The position numbers and the translations under genes are program-made. From assembly GCA_011526165.1 (NCBI GenBank), contig WYAY01000003.1:1-42496 (forward strand): a stretch of DNA of 42,496 nucleotides. Reading direction: 5' to 3'. Origin of the DNA: Sulfuritalea sp. Lineage in GTDB: Bacteria > Pseudomonadota > Gammaproteobacteria > Burkholderiales > Rhodocyclaceae. Below, piece after piece: positions 7,491-19,824 of the stretch. The notes beneath the pieces are model-generated. The model was not told the origin of the DNA and ran no database searches. It worked only from the letters and a program-made list of their open reading frames with translations. The first letter of the stretch is position 1, and each line of letters opens with the position of its first letter.

Positions 7491-8174
7491 ATGTACGAAC
7501 TCGGCGTCGTTTACCGCAACATCGCGCGCACCGATTCCGCCACGGCCGACGGGCTGGCGCGCTACGGCTCGGCCACGGTGCACGAGGCCATGGGCCGTGT
7601 CGGCCTGCTGAAGCCCTATATGCGGCCGATCTACGCCGGCGCCCAAGTCTCGGGCACTGCCGTCACGGTGATGCTGCACCCGGGCGACAACTGGATGATG
7701 CACGTCGTCGCCGAGCAGATCCGCCCCGGCGACATCGTCGTTGCGGCGATCAGCGCCGAGTGCACCGACGGCTACTTCGGCGACCTGCTGGCCACCAGCT
7801 TCATGGCGCGCGGCGCCCGCGCGCTGGTGATCGACGCCGGCGTGCGCGACGTGAAGACGCTCACCGGGATGGGCTTTCCCGTCTGGAGCAGGTGCATCAG
7901 CGCCAAGGGCACCATCAAGGCCACGCTCGGCTCGGTGAACATCCCGGTGGTCTGCGCCGGCCAGTTGGTCAATCCGGGCGACGTGATCGTCGCCGACGAC
8001 GACGGCGTGGTCTGCGTGCCGCGCGCGCTGGTGGCGAAGACGCTGGAGGCCGCCGCCGCGCGCGAAGCCAATGAGGGTGCCAAGCGCGAGAAGCTCGCCG
8101 CCGGTGTGCTCGGCCTCGACATGTACGACATGCGCCCGGCGCTGGCCAGGGCCGGCCTGAAATATATCGACTGA
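7491..8174 (+). CDS. ligK: 4-carboxy-4-hydroxy-2-oxoadipate aldolase (LigK/PmdF type)
   Basis: A 227-residue class II aldolase of the RraA-like (HMG/CHA aldolase) family. It splits 4-carboxy-4-hydroxy-2-oxoadipate to pyruvate and oxaloacetate, the last step of the protocatechuate 4,5 pathway. The active-site loop [24 protein letters not shown] at residues 97-120 supplies the pyruvate-binding GDLL and the Arg119/Asp120 pair. VHEAMGRVG near the N terminus is also family-typical. Length is normal. It starts 2 bp after the hydratase stop. Confidence 0.93.
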   Translation: MYELGVVYRNIARTDSATADGLARYGSATVHEAMGRVGLLKPYMRPIYAGAQVSGTAVTVMLHPGDNWMMHVVAEQIRPGDIVVAAISAECTDGYFGDLLATSFMARGARALVIDAGVRDVKTLTGMGFPVWSRCISAKGTIKATLGSVNIPVVCAGQLVNPGDVIVADDDGVVCVPRALVAKTLEAAAAREANEGAKREKLAAGVLGLDMYDMRPALARAGLKYID

Positions 8175-8178
8175 CGCG

Positions 8179-9156
8179 ATGGGTTCCCCCAGCCCCCTGC
8201 AATGGACCATCGGCCTCGTTGGCTACGGCGAGGTCGGCCGCATCCTCGCCGAGGACCTGCGCGCACGCGGCGTGGCGAACATCGTCGTCTATGACATCAA
8301 GCAGGGTGGGCCGGACGGGGCGCCGCTGCGTGAGCATGCCGCGCGCCACAGCGTGCGGCTCGCCGATTCGCATGTCGGACTGGCCGGGCAAAGCGACCTC
8401 ATCGTTTCCGCCGTCACCGCCAGCCAGGCCGTGCCGGTGGCGGAAGCCTGCGCGCCGAAGCTGCGCTCCGGCGCCTGGTTCCTCGATTTCAACTCGGCTT
8501 CCCCCGGCGCGAAGATCCGGGCCGGCGGGATCGTCGCTGCTGCCGGCGGCCGCTACGTCGAGGGCGCGGTGATGAACTCGATCCCGCCCTACCGCATCCG
8601 CGTGCCGCTGCTGCTCGGCGGTCCGCACGCCGCCGCGCTGGCGCCGTTGCTCGACGTCCTCGGCTTCGCCGGCCAGGCCGGCCCGGAAAAGCTCGGCGTC
8701 GCCTCCGCCACCAAGATGTGCCGCAGCGTGATGATCAAGGGCCTGGAGGCGATGGTCATCGAGAGCTTCACCGCCGCGCGCGCCTACGGCGTCGAGGACG
8801 CGGTGCTGGCTTCGCTGGCCGAGACCTTCCCCGGCATCGACTGGGAGAAGCAGGGCGCCTATTTCTTCTAGCGCGTCATCCAGCATGGCCGCCGCCGCGC
8901 CGAGGAGATGCGCGAAGTGGCGCAGACGGTGCGCGAGGCGGGGCTGGAACCCTGGTCCGCCGCCGGCACCGCCGAGCGCCAGGCCTGGGTGGCGGACCTC
9001 GCCGACGGCGGGCTGTTCGGCGACCGCACTGTTCCGAGAAAGGATTGGCGCGCAGACGCCGACAGGATGATCGCCGCCTGCGCTTCGTCATCCCCGCGAA
9101 AGCGGGGATCCACGAACCCCGACACCCCCCCCGGATTCCCGCTTTCGCGGGAATGA
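8179..9156 (+). pseudogene. NAD-binding (6PGDH/DUF1932-type) dehydrogenase interrupted by an amber codon
   Basis: Frame 1 encodes an NAD(P)-binding oxidoreductase resembling 3-hydroxyisobutyrate/6-phosphogluconate dehydrogenases with a DUF1932 C-terminal domain. The Rossmann motif G15-Y-G17-E-V-G20 is intact. After 230 residues a TAG at 8869-8871 stops translation (GAYFF, stop). The same frame then continues RVIQHGRRRAEEMREVAQTVREAG and more, which looks like the natural rest of the C-terminal domain. A CAG-to-TAG change would explain it. The extreme C terminus (SPRKRGSTNPDTPP) is translated from the REP element, so the original stop may also have been lost. Genes of this type occur in related meta-cleavage clusters, where their role is unclear to me. 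A shortened functional product is possible. Confidence 0.75.
9089..9156. repeat. REP-type paired-hairpin element
   Basis: Two hairpins in opposite orientation. One is 9090-9109 (ATCCCCGC-GAAA-GCGGGGAT) and the other 9135-9154 (ATTCCCGC-TTTC-GCGGGAAT), separated by a C-rich spacer. Each 24-bp arm is the reverse complement of the other with two mismatches. This is the common proteobacterial CCCGCGAAAGCGGG palindromic repeat. It lies between the broken dehydrogenase and ligI. Confidence 0.85.
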
Positions 9157-9168
9157 AAAGGACTGACC

Positions 9169-10050
9169 ATGGACCCCGACTGGCTGCCATTCCATCCCAA
9201 TCCCGCTAAGCCCGCCTTTGCCGTGCCGCCCGGCGCCGTCGACGCGCATTGCCACGTCTTCGGCCCGGCGGCGCAGTTCCCCTTCGCGCCGGAGCGCAAG
9301 TACACGCCCTGCGACGCCTCGAAGGACCTGCTCTTCGCCCTGCGCGACCACCTCGGCTTCGCGCGCAACGTCATCGTGCAGGCCACCTGCCACGGCGCGG
9401 ACAACCGCGCGATGGCCGACGCCTGCCGCGCCTCCGGGGGCAGGGCGCGCGGCGTCGCCACCGTGCGGCGTCAGGTCACCGACGCGGAACTGCAGGCGCT
9501 GCACGAAGCCGGCGTGCGCGGCGTGCGCTTCAACTTCCTCAAGCGGCTGGTGGACTTCACGCCGAAGGACGAGCTGCTGGAGATCGCCGGCCGCATCGCC
9601 ACGTTCGGCTGGCACGTGGTGGTGTACTTCGAGGCGCAGGACCTGCCCGAACTGTGGGACTTCTTCACGACGCTGCCCACTACCGTGGTGGTCGACCACA
9701 TGGGCCGGCCCGACGTGACGAAGCCGGTGGACGGCCCCGAGTTCGGGCTGTTCCTCAGGCTGATGCGCGAACATCCCGACGTCTGGTCGAAGGTAAGCTG
9801 CCCGGAACGGCTGTCAAAATCGGGACCGCCAAGCTACGATGATGTCGTGCCCTTCGCGAAGCGCATCGTCGAGGACTTCCCCGGCCGCGTGCTGTGGGGC
9901 ACCGACTGGCCGCACCCGAACCTGAAAGGCCACATGCCCGACGACGGCAGGCTGGTGGACTTCATCCCGCGCATCGCAACCACCGCCGAACGGCAGCGCA
10001 AGCTGCTGGTCGACAACCCCATGCGGCTCTACTGGCCGGAGGAAAATTGA
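9169..10050 (+). CDS. ligI: 2-pyrone-4,6-dicarboxylate hydrolase (LigI/PmdD type)
   Basis: A 293-residue amidohydrolase. It opens the lactone of 2-pyrone-4,6-dicarboxylate, made by LigC, to 4-oxalomesaconate. The metal-site motif VDAHCHVFGP has H27 and H29. FVIVQ-type strands, MGRPD and the C-terminal GTDWPHPN with the catalytic Asp are visible. The ATG at 9169 is preceded by an AAAAGGA ribosome site that directly follows the REP element. The gene ends 1 bp before ligA. Confidence 0.93.
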   Translation: MDPDWLPFHPNPAKPAFAVPPGAVDAHCHVFGPAAQFPFAPERKYTPCDASKDLLFALRDHLGFARNVIVQATCHGADNRAMADACRASGGRARGVATVRRQVTDAELQALHEAGVRGVRFNFLKRLVDFTPKDELLEIAGRIATFGWHVVVYFEAQDLPELWDFFTTLPTTVVVDHMGRPDVTKPVDGPEFGLFLRLMREHPDVWSKVSCPERLSKSGPPSYDDVVPFAKRIVEDFPGRVLWGTDWPHPNLKGHMPDDGRLVDFIPRIATTAERQRKLLVDNPMRLYWPEEN

Positions 10051-10051
10051 A

Positions 10052-12236
<2,185 letters not shown>

Positions 12237-12503
12237 GGGCCTATTGGCATTCAGCACATGGGCGCGACGGTCATGGTTGGGATGCAGCGCAAGGCGCGGC
12301 GGCGCAGGCAGTGGTTACTCCACGACAAGCCGCGGCAACGCCGCGATGCGCCCAACCATGACCGTCCCTCCGGGTTGCCGCCCAATGCGGCGTCTGCAGC
12401 GTTGCGCACCTTGGCAAGGGGATGGCCCTTGCCGGCGGCGCGCGCCTTGCATCCATCCGCATTGGGCGACAACGCGCTCCATGCGGTGAATGGCAATAGG
12501 CCC
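12237..12503. mobile_element. MITE-like palindromic element, 267 bp
   Basis: Bounded by 17-bp terminal inverted repeats with one mismatch: GGGCCTATTGGCATTCA at 12237-12253 and the complement of GGGCCTATTGCCATTCA at 12487-12503. Inside are further palindromes: GGTCATGGTTGGG near 12270 against CCCAACCATGACC near 12350, GCCCAATGC near 12380 against GCATTGGGC near 12460, and a perfect 8-bp hairpin GGCAAGGG-GATGG-CCCTTGCC at 12413-12433. No transposase gene and no clear target-site duplication are seen. Short open frames inside it look spurious. Confidence 0.75.
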
Positions 12504-12506
12504 TGA

Positions 12507-14690
<2,184 letters not shown>

Positions 14691-14698
14691 GGCGGGCA

Positions 14699-14722
14699 AA
14701 AGTCAGTTTCCACGAGACGGCG
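14699..14722 (+). repeat. 24-bp dispersed repeat, copy 4
   Basis: AAAGTCAGT core with GAGACGGCG end. It is intergenic, beginning 8 bp after the pobA stop, and is the most diverged copy in the middle (TTTCCAC). Confidence 0.7.
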
Positions 14723-14772
14723 TCTCGACCTGCCCAAGGGCGGCGGGCTGCGCGACGGCCCGGAAAAGCCTT

Positions 14773-14807
14773 TTGACGCGCCCTGAAAAATTGTATACAG
14801 TCTGTAT
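14773..14807 (+). promoter_or_regulatory. vanA promoter with overlapping GntR-type operator
   Basis: TTGACG at 14773-14778 and TACAGT at 14796-14801 with a 17-bp spacer form a plausible sigma-70 promoter. Overlapping the -10 is a perfect 13-bp palindrome, ATACAG-T-CTGTAT (14795-14807), as well as the octamer TGTATACA (14792-14799). Placement over the -10 fits repression by the GntR protein encoded two genes downstream. Confidence 0.65.
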
Positions 14808-14837
14808 TCATTATTGTGGCGTGGCATAGGAGGTCCC

Positions 14838-15938
14838 ATGGGTCAGGCAAAACCGCAGACCGGCTTTCCGCTCAACGCCTGGTATGCCGTCGCCTACGAC
14901 GTCGAAGTCGGGCGCGCGCTGATGTCCCGTACTGTCTGCAGCCGAAAGCTGGTCGTGTACCGGCGGGCGGACAACGTCCCGGTGGTGCTGGAGGATGCCT
15001 GCTGGCACCGTTTGCTGCCGCTCTCGAAGGGGCGGCTGGACGGCGACAACGTCGTTTGCGGATATCACGGCCTGGTATTCAATCCCGGGGGAAGATGTAT
15101 ACATATGCCCTCCCAGGACACCCTCAATCCCTCTGCTTGCGTGCGGGCATTCCCGGCCGTCGAGCGCCATCGCTTCATCTGGGTCTGGATGGGCGATCCC
15201 GCGCTTGCCGATGCAGAGCGAATTCCCGACATGCACTGGAACGACGATCCCGCCTGGGCCGGCGACGGCAAGGTGATCCATGTCAAGTGCGACTATCGCC
15301 TGGTGGTCGACAACCTGATGGACCTGACCCATGAGGCGTTCGTGCATGGATCGAGCATCGGCAACCGCGCCGTGGCCGAGGCGCCCTTCGAGGTCACGCA
15401 TACCGACGAGACGGCCACGGTGACGCGCTGGATGCTGGACATCGATCCGCCGCCGTTCTGGGCCTTCCAGTTGCGCAAGAAGACCGGCAGCGTGGTCCGC
15501 TGCGACCGCTGGCAGATCATCCGTTTCGAGGCGCCCTGCACGGTGACCATCGATGTCGGCGTCGCGCCGGCCGGCACGGGCGCACCGCAAGGCGACCGTA
15601 CGCAAGGCGTCAACGGCTATGTCCTGAACACCATTACGCCGGAAACCGAGACCACCTGCCATTATTTCTGGGCCTTCTGCCGCAACTACAGCCTGCATGA
15701 GCAGGGGCTCACGCAGACGCTGCGGGAAGGCGTCTCGCGCGTGTTCGGCGAGGACGAGGTGATTCTCGAGGCGCAGCAGCAGGCCATCCTCGACCATCCG
15801 GAGAAAGTGTTCTACAACCTGCGCATCGACGCCGGCGCGATGTGGGCGCGACGCATCATCGACCGGATGGTCGAGGCGGAGCGGAGCGGGACGCCGCCCG
15901 CGGAATCGGCGATTTCGTTGCGCGCGACGACAATCTGA
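14838..15938 (+). CDS. vanA: Vanillate O-demethylase, Rieske oxygenase subunit
   Basis: A 366-residue Rieske non-haem iron monooxygenase. It would oxidise the methoxyl of vanillate (3-methoxy-4-hydroxybenzoate) to release formaldehyde and protocatechuate. The Rieske cluster ligands are C55-x-H57 and C74-x2-H77 (CWHR and CGYHG). The mononuclear iron site begins N159-x2-D162-x2-H165-x4-H170 (DNLMDLTHEAFVH). Start is ATG 14838 with a strong AGGAGG at 14828-14833. The substrate is inferred from family and neighbours; related methoxybenzoates such as syringate are possible. A second TGTATACA octamer lies inside the gene at 15096. Confidence 0.88.
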   Translation: MGQAKPQTGFPLNAWYAVAYDVEVGRALMSRTVCSRKLVVYRRADNVPVVLEDACWHRLLPLSKGRLDGDNVVCGYHGLVFNPGGRCIHMPSQDTLNPSACVRAFPAVERHRFIWVWMGDPALADAERIPDMHWNDDPAWAGDGKVIHVKCDYRLVVDNLMDLTHEAFVHGSSIGNRAVAEAPFEVTHTDETATVTRWMLDIDPPPFWAFQLRKKTGSVVRCDRWQIIRFEAPCTVTIDVGVAPAGTGAPQGDRTQGVNGYVLNTITPETETTCHYFWAFCRNYSLHEQGLTQTLREGVSRVFGEDEVILEAQQQAILDHPEKVFYNLRIDAGAMWARRIIDRMVEAERSGTPPAESAISLRATTI

Positions 15939-15953
15939 GACAGGAGTGAAGCC

Positions 15954-16706
15954 ATGGCCCAACCCATTCCGCTGCAAAAGGACCCCTCCCAGACCGACCG
16001 TGCCCTGCTCGGCATTCGCGACCTGGTGCTGCGCGGCGAATTCAAGACGGGAGAGCGGCTGCCTGAACTGGCGCTGGTCGAACTGCTCGGCGTGTCGCGC
16101 ACGCCGATCCGGGCAGCGTTGCAGAAGCTGGCGGAGGAAGGCTTGCTCGAAGCATCCCAGCCGACCGGCTACACGGTGCGCGGCTTCAGCGAAACCGAGA
16201 TCGCCGATGCCATCGAGGTGCGCGGCACCCTGGAGGCCCTGGCGGCACGAATGGCAGCCGAGCGCGGCGTGTCCGCGTCGTTTCTTGCCGCCATGTCGGA
16301 TTGTCTGGGCCGCATCGAAGCGCTGCTGACGAAGGTCAAGCCGGGGCGCGATTTTCTCGCGCAGTACTGCCAGTTCAACACCCAGTTCCACGAATTGCTG
16401 GCCGAGGCGTCCGGCAGCGAAATCGTCGCCCGCGCCCTGACGCGGGCCGGTTCCCTGCCGTTTGCCGGCCACAACGCCTTTGTCTCCGTCCAGGGGGAGA
16501 TCCCCGCTTCGCTGGAAATCTTCCGGATCGCCCAGCGCCAGCATCGCGAAATCCTCGAAGCCATCGAGGCGCGTTCCAGCGCACGCGTCGAGCCCCTGGT
16601 CAAGGAGCACGCGCGCCTTGCGTACAAGAATCTTCAACTGGCCCTGCAGAACAACGAGGCCATGAAAACTCTGCCCGGCGCGTCGCTCATCCGCCGCCGG
16701 CCCTGA
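15954..16706 (+). CDS. vanR: GntR-family (FCD) regulator, VanR-like
   Basis: A 250-residue regulator with an N-terminal winged HTH (residues about 15-75, LPELALVELLGVSRTPIRAALQKLAEEGLLE) and an all-helical FCD ligand-binding domain. It lies between vanA and vanB and starts at ATG 15954 after AGGAG. VanR proteins of this type repress vanAB and are released by vanillate, so it probably binds the palindrome at 14795-14807 (inference). Confidence 0.88.
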   Translation: MAQPIPLQKDPSQTDRALLGIRDLVLRGEFKTGERLPELALVELLGVSRTPIRAALQKLAEEGLLEASQPTGYTVRGFSETEIADAIEVRGTLEALAARMAAERGVSASFLAAMSDCLGRIEALLTKVKPGRDFLAQYCQFNTQFHELLAEASGSEIVARALTRAGSLPFAGHNAFVSVQGEIPASLEIFRIAQRQHREILEAIEARSSARVEPLVKEHARLAYKNLQLALQNNEAMKTLPGASLIRRRP

Positions 16707-16723
16707 TCCACGGGGGGCGCGAC

Positions 16724-17710
16724 ATGGAATCTCTCGAGACCTGGATGCGGACGACCCTGGCATCCGTCCGCGACCTGACGCCGACTATCCGCCTCTTCGA
16801 ACTCCAGCCGCCCGCCCGCCGCCCGGCATGGTCGCCGGGTGCGCATGTCCGCGTGCGCGTGGCGATCGACGGCCGCCCGGCCGTCCGCCGCTACTCCCTG
16901 ATCGACGACGGCAGCGACGACGGGCGGCTGCGCATCGCCGTGAAGCTGGCGGAAAACGGACTGGGCGGCTCTCGCGCCATGTGGGCGCTGCGGCCCGGGG
17001 AGGGCGTGGACATCTCCGCGCCGGAGAACCATTTCGAACTCGGCCTCGCCGCACCGTCCTACACCCTGGTGGCGGGCGGCGTCGGCATCACCCCGCTGCT
17101 GGGCATGGCCCGCTGCCTGGCGCGCACGCGGCGCCCGGTGCGCTTCCACTACAGCGTGCGCAACCGGGAGGAAGCCGCTTTTGCCGAGTTGCTCCGGACC
17201 TGGCTCGGCGAGGGCTTCCGCCTCCACGCGGAAGACGAGTCCGGCAGGCTCGACTTCGCGCAAATCATCGAACCGATCCCGGCGCAGGGCGAGCTCTACC
17301 TCTGCGGACCGATCGGCATGCTGGAGGCCGCGCGCGCGGCCTGGCAAGCCGGCGGCAGGCCCGCCTCGCTGCTGCGCTACGAATCCTTCGCTTCCAGCGG
17401 CCATTACGCCAACCAGTCCTTCACGGCAGTGCTGCCGCGCTTCGGCCGCGAGCTGCAGGTGCCGGCGCACCAGACCCTGCTCTCCGCGCTCGAAGAGGCC
17501 GGCATCGAGGTCCTCGCCGATTGCCGGCGCGGCGAATGCGGCCTGTGCGCAGTCGACATCCTGGCCTGTGATGCGCCGGTGGACCACCGCGACGTCTTCT
17601 TCAGCGACGACGAGAAGGCCGGCAACCGCAAGCTGTGCGCCTGCGTCTCGCGGCCCGCCGGCGGCAGGATCGAGATCGATACCGCCTACCGCGGGCCGGT
17701 GCCGGCCTGA
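16724..17710 (+). CDS. vanB: Vanillate O-demethylase, ferredoxin reductase subunit
   Basis: A 328-residue phthalate-dioxygenase-reductase type protein that passes electrons from NAD(P)H to the VanA Rieske centre. Order of domains: flavin-binding barrel (RRYSLI, residues 55-60), NAD(P)-binding domain (VAGGVGITPLLGMA, residues 116-129; YLCGP), then a C-terminal plant-type 2Fe-2S domain with C267-x4-C272-x2-C275-x29-C305. The start ATG 16724 is preceded by a G-rich site. Only 16 bp separate its stop from the MetVF gene, which places the corrinoid genes in the same transcription unit. It might also supply electrons to the corrinoid activator (speculative). Confidence 0.9.
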   Translation: MESLETWMRTTLASVRDLTPTIRLFELQPPARRPAWSPGAHVRVRVAIDGRPAVRRYSLIDDGSDDGRLRIAVKLAENGLGGSRAMWALRPGEGVDISAPENHFELGLAAPSYTLVAGGVGITPLLGMARCLARTRRPVRFHYSVRNREEAAFAELLRTWLGEGFRLHAEDESGRLDFAQIIEPIPAQGELYLCGPIGMLEAARAAWQAGGRPASLLRYESFASSGHYANQSFTAVLPRFGRELQVPAHQTLLSALEEAGIEVLADCRRGECGLCAVDILACDAPVDHRDVFFSDDEKAGNRKLCACVSRPAGGRIEIDTAYRGPVPA

Positions 17711-17726
17711 ACGGGGCGCAGCCGCC

Positions 17727-19145
17727 ATGTACGCCGCCCGCCTCTGGTCCGTCCGTCACGCCCGCGGCCTGCACCGCGTGTATGAGTATTTCTCGCGCCT
17801 CGCCCCGGCGTTCGCGCCGCTGCTGCGCCTGATCGGCGAGCGGCGCGCCGAGGCCCTGCTGCATCCCCTCGAGCGGGCGGCGAAGGGCTTCATGTTCGAC
17901 TGCCGCGAATGCGGCCAGTGCGTCCTCTCGGCCACCGGCATGGCCTGCCCGATGAACTGCCCCAAGGAAATGCGCAATGGCCCCTGCGGCGGCGTGCGCG
18001 AGGGCGGCCGTTGCGAGGTGCGGCCCGACATGCGCTGCGTCTGGGTCGAGGCCACCGAAGGCACCAAGCGCATCGCCCCCGACCATCTGGCCCATCCGAC
18101 GCCCCTGTTGCCGGCCATCGATGTGCGCAAGCACGGCAGCTCCACCTGGATCCAGGTCGTCCGCGGCCGCCCCGACCCGGCCTTCCAGCCGCCGGTGGGC
18201 GACCGCACTGTCGCGGTTGCCGAGTACGGTCCATTCGAGCAAGCCTGCAACTCGGGCCGCTTCGTCGTCACGGTCGAAGTGGCGCCGCCGGATTCGGCCG
18301 ATCCGCAGGCGCTGCTCGCCCGGGCCGGCAAGTTCGACGGGCTGGTGGACGCCATAAACATCACCGACGGCGCCGGCGGCAACTGCCACATGTCGAGCGT
18401 GGCGGCTTCCGCCATACTCGCCGCCCACGGCTACTCGCCGGTCTATCAGATTGCCTGCCGCGACAGGAACCGCATCGCCATCCAGGGCGACATGCTCGGC
18501 GCCGCGGCCCTCGGCGTGAAGAACATTCTCTGCATCACCGGCGACGACGTCAGCCAGGGCGACCATCCCCAGGCCAAGCCGGTGTTCGACCTCGATGCCG
18601 TTTCCCTCCTGCACATCGCCCGCAACATGTGCGACCGCGGCGAGTACGCCTCGGGGCGCAAGCTCGATACGCCGCCCGACTTTTTCGTCGGCGCCACGGC
18701 GAATCCCTTCGTGCCGCCCCACGCCGACCGCATCGCCAACCTCGAGAAGAAGATCGCGGCCGGCGCGCGCTTCATCCAGACCCAGTTCTGCTTCGACGTG
18801 CCCCTGCTCGAATCCTTCATGAAGGAAGTGCGCCGGCGCGGGCTGCACTGCCGCGCCAGCATCGTCGTCGGCGTCGGCACCCTGGGCTCGGCGCGCGCCC
18901 TGCGCTGGATGGCCGCGCACGTGCCCGGCGTGCACGTGCCCGAGCGCCTGCTGGCGCGCATCGCCGCCGCCACCGACCAGAAGGCCGAGACGAAGCGGGC
19001 CTGCATCGAGATCGTCCGGGCGGTTGCCGCGATCGAAGGCGTGGCCGGCGTGCACCTGATGGGCCACAGGAACGAGGACGTGCTGGCCGAGATCATCGTC
19101 GAATCCGGCGTGCGCGGCGCGTCGGCGCAAAAAACCTTGCAATGA
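17727..19145 (+). CDS. MetV-MetF fusion: methylenetetrahydrofolate reductase with N-terminal Cys-rich domain
   Basis: A 472-residue protein. Residues 50-110 form a cysteine-rich MetV-type module with eight Cys (C59, C62, C65, C74, C78, C87, C96, C104; CRECGQCVLS, CPMNCPKEMRNGPCGG), likely binding metal or Fe-S. Residues about 190-460 are the TIM-barrel flavoprotein MetF (FVVTVEVAPPD, NITDGAGG, LCITGDD, FIQTQFCFD). In acetogens MetV and MetF are separate subunits; here they are one polypeptide. In this context the enzyme probably oxidises methyl-THF from O-demethylation to methylene-THF. ATG 17727, 16 bp after vanB. Confidence 0.87.
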   Translation: MYAARLWSVRHARGLHRVYEYFSRLAPAFAPLLRLIGERRAEALLHPLERAAKGFMFDCRECGQCVLSATGMACPMNCPKEMRNGPCGGVREGGRCEVRPDMRCVWVEATEGTKRIAPDHLAHPTPLLPAIDVRKHGSSTWIQVVRGRPDPAFQPPVGDRTVAVAEYGPFEQACNSGRFVVTVEVAPPDSADPQALLARAGKFDGLVDAINITDGAGGNCHMSSVAASAILAAHGYSPVYQIACRDRNRIAIQGDMLGAAALGVKNILCITGDDVSQGDHPQAKPVFDLDAVSLLHIARNMCDRGEYASGRKLDTPPDFFVGATANPFVPPHADRIANLEKKIAAGARFIQTQFCFDVPLLESFMKEVRRRGLHCRASIVVGVGTLGSARALRWMAAHVPGVHVPERLLARIAAATDQKAETKRACIEIVRAVAAIEGVAGVHLMGHRNEDVLAEIIVESGVRGASAQKTLQ

Positions 19146-19161
19146 AGCCACGGAGACGGGA

Positions 19162-19824
19162 ATGAGCGGAATGAACGAGCAGGAAGCGCAACTGGTGGAA
19201 TGGCTGGCCGACATGCGCGAGGAGGAGGCTCACGAGCTGGCCAACCGGATGCTGCTGGAAGAGGGCGCCGATCCGCTGCGCGTGCTGGAATTGTGTCGCA
19301 TGGCCATGGATGTCGTCGGCAAGCGCTTCGAGGAGGGCGAGTATTTCCTGCCCGAGCTGGTGCTGGCCGGCGAGATGCTCGAGACGATCGGCGCCGTCGC
19401 CAAGCCGCTCATCGTGCAGGGCGAAGGCGGCGCGGCGGCGAAGCTCGGCCGCGTGCTGATCGGCACGGTGCACGGCGACCTGCACGACATCGGCAAGAAC
19501 ATCGTCAGCTTCATGCTCGACATCAACGGTTTCGAGGTCAAGGACATCGGCATCGACGTGCCGGTCAAGACCTTCATCGACGAAATCAACGAGTTCAAGC
19601 CCGACGTGGTGGGCCTTTCGGGCTTCCTGACCCTGGCCTTTGATTCCATGAAGGAGACCATAGCCGCCTTCGAAAAGGAGGGCATGCGCGACAGGTTCAA
19701 GATCATGATCGGCGGCGGGCAGATCGACGAGACCGTGCGCGCCTACACCGGCGCCGATGCCTTCGGCGTGAATGCCGTCGAGGCGGTCAATCTGTGCCGC
19801 GGCTGGACGGGAGCGGCGGCATGA
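19162..19824 (+). CDS. Corrinoid protein of an O-demethylase-type methyltransferase
   Basis: A 220-residue cobalamin-binding protein. Residues 1-90 are the helical cap domain (B12-binding 2) and residues about 95-215 the Rossmann-like B12 domain. The base-off/His-on signature D106-L-H108-D-I-G111 is intact, with H108 as lower axial cobalt ligand. A conserved Ser (S153, GLSGFLT) and a GGG loop (184-186) follow. It carries the methyl group between the two methyltransferases encoded beside it, like MtvC/OdmA of acetogens. It starts at ATG 19162 after GGAG. Its stop overlaps the next ATG by four bases. Confidence 0.92.
   Translation: MSGMNEQEAQLVEWLADMREEEAHELANRMLLEEGADPLRVLELCRMAMDVVGKRFEEGEYFLPELVLAGEMLETIGAVAKPLIVQGEGGAAAKLGRVLIGTVHGDLHDIGKNIVSFMLDINGFEVKDIGIDVPVKTFIDEINEFKPDVVGLSGFLTLAFDSMKETIAAFEKEGMRDRFKIMIGGGQIDETVRAYTGADAFGVNAVEAVNLCRGWTGAAA

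Noticed and set aside
4316-7492. Very long open frame on the minus strand (about 1058 codons) across amtB, lysR and the lig genes
   Set aside because: It is antisense to well-identified genes and has no recognisable domains. Long antisense frames are expected in GC-rich DNA.
14691-14837. Possible cobalamin riboswitch controlling the corrinoid genes
   Set aside because: I saw no B12-box-like conserved segment in this leader, and the gaps ahead of the corrinoid genes are too short (at most 17 bp). Control seems to be by the GntR protein.
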